DNA of 16,512 nucleotides, from the NCBI GenBank assembly GCA_947283485.1, contig CAMYOU010000024.1:1-16512 (forward strand), read 5' to 3'. The position numbers and the translations under genes are program-made. Position 1 is the stretch's first letter; every line of letters starts with the position of its first letter. Below the pieces are notes generated by a model. The model did no database searches. It was not told the origin of the DNA and saw only the letters and a list, made by a program, of their open reading frames with translations. The DNA comes from an uncultured Peptostreptococcaceae bacterium (GTDB lineage: Bacteria > Bacillota > Clostridia > Tissierellales > Peptoniphilaceae). Positions 13,948-16,512 of this stretch are shown piece after piece.

Positions 13948-14367
13948 ATGAAGTACCAAAAAGACGGCTCATCCTATGTCGTAAGGATCGACAGGGGGGA
14001 AGATGTCATGCAGAAACTATGCGACTTTGCCTGTGAGGCGAATGTCCACTCTGCGACCATCACCGGCATCGGCGCGGCTTCCGAAATTGAACTCGGCATC
14101 TACAGCGCGGAGATCTCCTCGTACAAACACTACACCTACACAGGCGATCTCGAGATCATCTCGCTCACCGGCAACATCACGGAAAAAGACGGGGCAGTCC
14201 ATGTCCATCTCCACAGCGTGGTCTCGGACGGCAAGAGTGTGACGGTCGGCGGACATGTCGAACGTTGCATCATCGTCGGTGCATGCGAACTGCGCGTCCA
14301 TTTGCTTGAAAACAAATATTCAAGAATCCTGGACCCGGAAACCGGACTTCACGTCCTCGACATCTAA
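13948..14367 (+). CDS. PPC (DUF296) domain protein
   Basis: A 139-residue protein consisting of one plants-and-prokaryotes-conserved (PPC/DUF296) domain, a trimeric beta fold. The family's histidine cluster is clear: AVHVHLHSVVSDG (His85, His87, His89), then GGHV (His103), a likely metal site. The N-terminal stretch ends in SATITGIGAASEIELG, which is also typical. In plants the domain accompanies AT-hooks, but there is no AT-hook here, so DNA binding should not be assumed; the prokaryotic role is unknown. The ATG follows AAAGGGG. A hairpin follows the stop directly, making this the last gene before a terminator-like structure. Family assignment is firm, function is not. Confidence 0.85.
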   Translation: MKYQKDGSSYVVRIDRGEDVMQKLCDFACEANVHSATITGIGAASEIELGIYSAEISSYKHYTYTGDLEIISLTGNITEKDGAVHVHLHSVVSDGKSVTVGGHVERCIIVGACELRVHLLENKYSRILDPETGLHVLDI

Positions 14368-14373
14368 AGGTAG

Positions 14374-14413
14374 AAAAACCTCCCGTTGGGTATAGTATAG
14401 ACGGGAGGTTTTT
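14374..14413 (+). terminator. 13-pair hairpin, terminator that also contains the next gene's ribosome binding site
   Basis: AAAAACCTCCCGT (14374-14386) pairs perfectly with ACGGGAGGTTTTT (14401-14413) around a 14-base loop, starting 7 bases after the stop of the PPC gene. The 3' arm supplies both the T-run and GGGAGG (14403-14408), the ribosome binding site of the flavoprotein gene at 14418. The loop holds TATAGTATAG, which resembles a -10 box without a fitting -35. Confidence 0.8.
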
Positions 14414-14417
14414 GATT

Positions 14418-14825
14418 ATGAAAGAAAATATTCAAAGAGTCTTGGAGATTCTATCGAGCGAGAACGATTTTTATCTCGCGACGGAACACGACGGCAAACC
14501 CAATGTTCGACCGTTCGACGTACACTGCGCGTTTGAAGATAAGATCTACATCGTGACGAAGAAACACAAGAACGTGTACCGAGAGATCAAAGCGAATCCG
14601 CATGTCGCAATCGCAAGATCGCTCGGCAAAGACTACTACCGTATCTACGCCGAACTCGTCGAAGACGACAGGAGAGAAGCGAGAGCAAAACTCGTCGAGG
14701 ACAATGTCGAAGCGTGCAAGGGAAAATACGCGGCAGACGACGAAGACACCGTCGTATTCTACCTCAAGGACGCCGTCTTACACCTCATGAGCCACGGGAA
14801 AGAACCCGAAGTCATCCGTTTCTAA
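14418..14825 (+). CDS. pyridoxamine-5'-phosphate-oxidase-like FMN-binding split-barrel protein
   Basis: A 135-residue protein of the PNPOx-like flavin-binding family. It has the usual opening helix (ENIQRVLEILSSEN), then FYLATEHDGKPNVRPFD, the strand typical of FMN binding, KIYIVTKKHKNVYREIKANPH and RIYAELVEDD. Single-domain members bind FMN, haem or F420 and act as reductases or have unknown roles; the true pyridoxal-phosphate pathway enzyme is longer, so that function is unlikely. I chose ATG 14418, nine bases after GGGAGG; the TTG at 14412 is too close to it. The binding site is buried in the preceding hairpin. A terminator follows. Confidence 0.88.
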   Translation: MKENIQRVLEILSSENDFYLATEHDGKPNVRPFDVHCAFEDKIYIVTKKHKNVYREIKANPHVAIARSLGKDYYRIYAELVEDDRREARAKLVEDNVEACKGKYAADDEDTVVFYLKDAVLHLMSHGKEPEVIRF

Positions 14826-14854
14826 GAGCGAATCCAAGAAAGAATCCAAGAGAG

Positions 14855-14884
14855 AAGAAGTCCGTCACCGCGGGCTTCTTTTTT
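14855..14884 (+). terminator. flavoprotein gene terminator
   Basis: AAGAAGTCCG (14855-14864) pairs with CGGGCTTCTT (14871-14880) with one T-G wobble, followed by TTTT. It is about 30 bases after the stop. Confidence 0.85.
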
Positions 14885-15010
14885 CGTGAAAAAAAGAATG
14901 CGTGGACGATCCGTTTCGCGATGTCTTTTCGGGAGATGAAACTCTTTGCCGCACACAATCTACAAGACAGAGATTGGAGAAAAAATATCCGAATTCGTCG
15001 TCCAAAACTC

Positions 15011-15039
15011 TTGCAGAAAATTTTTCTTTACTATATACT
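15011..15039 (+). promoter_or_regulatory. sigma-70 promoter of the uracil permease gene
   Basis: TTGCAG (15011-15016) and TATACT (15034-15039) are exactly 17 bases apart. The predicted start near 15046 coincides with the beginning of the PyrR-type hairpin. Confidence 0.82.
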
Positions 15040-15047
15040 CGTAGCAA

Positions 15048-15077
15048 CTTTTAAGCAGTCCCGTGAGACTGGAAAGG
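15048..15077 (+). promoter_or_regulatory. PyrR-type binding hairpin overlapping the ribosome binding site
   Basis: AGTCCCGTGAGACT (15057-15070) matches the PyrR consensus ARUCCNGNGAGGYU at all but one position. It folds as the expected five-pair upper stem CAGTC/GACTG with hexaloop CCGTGA (CNGNGA type). Below it is a purine-rich internal bulge (TAAG opposite G), then a lower stem CTTT (15048-15051)/AAAG (15073-15076). The lower stem includes part of AAAGGAG, the ribosome binding site of the permease. There is no terminator in the leader, so control is probably at translation: UMP-bound PyrR would stabilise the hairpin and shut off uptake. Confidence 0.75.
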
Positions 15078-15088
15078 AGAAATGAATA

Positions 15089-16354
15089 ATGACAGAGGCA
15101 ACTATGGAAACCATTACAGCAGGTACACGCGCGAAGAGGCTCGTACTCGCCATGCAACATTTCGTGGCAATGTTCGGAGCGACGGTGCTCGTGCCGATCT
15201 TGACCGGATTCGATCCGTCCGTTGCAATTTTTGCAGCCGGGATGGGGACGCTTTTGTTCCATTTATGTACAGGGGGAAAAGTCCCTGTTTTTTTAGGTTC
15301 AAGCTTCGCCTTTATCCCCGTCATCATTAAAGTCGCCGAAGAAACCGGCGACCTTCGCTACGCACAAGGCGGCATCATCGTCGCGGGATTCATCTATGTC
15401 ATCATCGCAGGCATCGTAAAACTCGTAGGACCTGAGAAAATCCAAAAAATTATGGTTCCCCAGGTCATCGGACCCATGATCATCGTCATCGGATTTAATC
15501 TCATTCCGTCGGCGTTCGGCATGGCAAAGACCAATTTTCTAGTCGCAGGCATCACGCTTGCAACCGCACTTGCCGTCATCAAATTCGGCAAAGGATTTAT
15601 CGGACAAGTGAGCATCCTCATCGCACTCCTCGTCGGATACGGCGTGAGCGCGGCACTCCATATCGTCGATTACAGTCCCGTCATCAAAGCGGCCGCATTC
15701 GCAATGCCGAAATTCCAAGCACCCAAGTTTTCCATCGGTGCCATTGCGACCATCGCACCCATCGTTCTCGCCGTCCTCATGGAACATCTCGGCGACATCA
15801 CTACCAACTCCACGATCGTCGGCAAGAACTTCATCAAAGATCCGGGACTACATCGGACACTCCTCGGCGACGGCATCGCCACCATGGCGGCAGGATTCGT
15901 CGGCGGACCCGCCAACACGACTTACGGTGAGAACTCGGCAGTTCTCGCCATCACCAAGAACTACGATCCTTCGCTCCTACGCTTGGCGGCAATCTTCGCC
16001 CTCTGCGTAAGCTTCGTCGGCAAACTCTCGGGCGTATTAAGAAGCATTCCGACCTGCGTCCTCGGCGGCATCTCGCTCGTCCTCTTCACCATGATCGGCA
16101 TGGTCGGCGTACGCACCATCATCCGCGCTAAAGTCAAACCCAATTGGAAAAACATCCTCGTCATGGGATCGATCCTCGTCATCGGATTCGGCAGCGGATT
16201 CATCGAAAGGGAGACCGGCATTCGACTCGCAATCGTCATCTCCGACAGTATCGCCATCGAAGGACTCTCACTTGCAGCCATCGTCGGCATCGTCCTCAAT
16301 CTCATCTTAAACCCCAATAAGAAAGAAGAGAACAAAGAGGCAAAAGCCGCATAA
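15089..16354 (+). CDS. uraA: uracil permease, NCS2 family
   Basis: It imports uracil, probably with protons, through the cytoplasmic membrane. The 421-residue length and dense hydrophobic segments fit the 14-helix NCS2 fold. The two substrate/proton-site acidic residues are present: Glu232 in VLMEHLGDITTNS and Glu281 in GGPANTTYGENSAV. They are 49 residues apart, as are Glu241 and Glu290 of Escherichia coli UraA. The N-terminal LAMQHFVAMFGATVLVP block and VPVFLGSSFAF in helix 3 are also characteristic. ATG 15089 has AAAGGAG (15073-15079) in front. An earlier ATG at 15082 is in another frame. The PyrR-type hairpin in the leader supports a pyrimidine substrate over xanthine. It is a single-gene unit closed by a terminator. 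Confidence 0.93.
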   Translation: MTEATMETITAGTRAKRLVLAMQHFVAMFGATVLVPILTGFDPSVAIFAAGMGTLLFHLCTGGKVPVFLGSSFAFIPVIIKVAEETGDLRYAQGGIIVAGFIYVIIAGIVKLVGPEKIQKIMVPQVIGPMIIVIGFNLIPSAFGMAKTNFLVAGITLATALAVIKFGKGFIGQVSILIALLVGYGVSAALHIVDYSPVIKAAAFAMPKFQAPKFSIGAIATIAPIVLAVLMEHLGDITTNSTIVGKNFIKDPGLHRTLLGDGIATMAAGFVGGPANTTYGENSAVLAITKNYDPSLLRLAAIFALCVSFVGKLSGVLRSIPTCVLGGISLVLFTMIGMVGVRTIIRAKVKPNWKNILVMGSILVIGFGSGFIERETGIRLAIVISDSIAIEGLSLAAIVGIVLNLILNPNKKEENKEAKAA

Positions 16355-16369
16355 ACCACATGAAACATC

Positions 16370-16400
16370 AAGAACGTGCTTCGCGCACGTTCTTTTTTTT
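16370..16400 (+). terminator. uracil permease gene terminator
   Basis: AGAACGTGC pairs with GCACGTTCT around a short TTCGC loop, followed by eight T residues (16393-16400), 16 bases after the stop. Confidence 0.93.
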
Positions 16401-16457
16401 ATAGAAATGCGGAGAATACGGGATTTTCCCGTGTGAAAAGAAATTTACCCAAAAGCC

Positions 16458-16486
16458 TTGACACAGGAAGAAGGAGTTGATATATT
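16458..16486 (+). promoter_or_regulatory. strong sigma-70 promoter for a transcript leaving the window
   Basis: A consensus TTGACA (16458-16463) and TATATT (16481-16486) are 17 bases apart, with TGA just before the -10. The start would be near 16493, so only about 20 bases of the RNA are visible. An ATG at 16489 with AAGGAG at 16471-16476 is a weaker reading of the same bases. Confidence 0.75.
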
Positions 16487-16512
16487 AAATGAGCTGTCCG
16501 AGAGAGGAACGA

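Noticed and set aside
14391..14401. TATAGTATAG in the hairpin loop as a promoter for the flavoprotein gene
   Set aside because: No -35 or extended -10 fits, and the start would fall on the ribosome binding site; kept only as a remark in the hairpin entry.
15008..15022. CodY-like box at the permease promoter (11 of 15 matches on the minus strand), with a weaker one at 12751-12765 near the pepT promoter
   Set aside because: Four or five mismatches in AT-rich promoter DNA are expected by chance, and no codY gene is visible.
15082..15330. 82-residue frame starting seven bases before the permease ATG
   Set aside because: It is too close to the ribosome site, lies in another frame of a clear NCS2 permease, and encodes Arg-rich shadow sequence.

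Overview
The window looks like chromosomal DNA of a Gram-positive anaerobe of the Bacillota (Clostridia/Tissierellia-like) with intermediate GC. This rests on a tRNA-Ile-type T-box leader, strong AGGAGG-type ribosome binding sites, short intergenic gaps with U-run terminators, a PyrR-type RNA hairpin, a sigma-54 activator paired with an anaerobic cysteine desulfidase, and a PepT peptidase. The species cannot be named from sequence alone. I saw no transposase, integrase, phage gene, CRISPR array, tRNA or rRNA.

Layout. 1-809 (minus): a complete tmRNA gene (ssrA) directly preceded by a small membrane protein whose stop codon touches the tmRNA 5' end. 878-1278 (plus): a small unrecognised cytoplasmic protein. 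1275-4692 (plus): promoter, T-box leader and a type-2 isoleucyl-tRNA synthetase, closed by a terminator. 4707-8065 (plus): a sigma-54 enhancer-binding regulator, then a textbook -24/-12 promoter and a CyuA/YhaM-family L-cysteine desulfidase. An 11-base direct repeat near the promoter suggests the activator's binding site. 8176-9690 (minus): a secreted protein with one InlB B-type repeat and a duplicated C-terminal domain. 9871-10799 (plus): a membrane-anchored calcineurin-like phosphoesterase, sharing a bidirectional terminator with the next unit. 10818-12747 (minus): peptidase T translationally coupled to a TIM-barrel protein of unknown function. 12798-14884 (plus): a long structured leader, a DegV/FakB-type fatty-acid-binding protein, a PPC/DUF296 protein and a pyridoxamine-5'-phosphate-oxidase-like flavoprotein. 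15011-16400 (plus): a uracil permease whose short leader is almost entirely a PyrR-type hairpin that overlaps the ribosome binding site. 16458 to the end: a strong promoter for a transcript that leaves the window.

The genes are mostly separate housekeeping units: translation and ribosome rescue (ssrA, ileS), amino-acid and peptide use (cysteine desulfidase, PepT), lipid precursor handling (DegV) and pyrimidine uptake. The more interesting content is regulatory: the sigma-54 cysteine module, the apparent translational PyrR switch, the undescribed structured leader before the DegV gene, and a hairpin before the flavoprotein gene that contains its ribosome binding site. No wholly new multi-gene system is evident.
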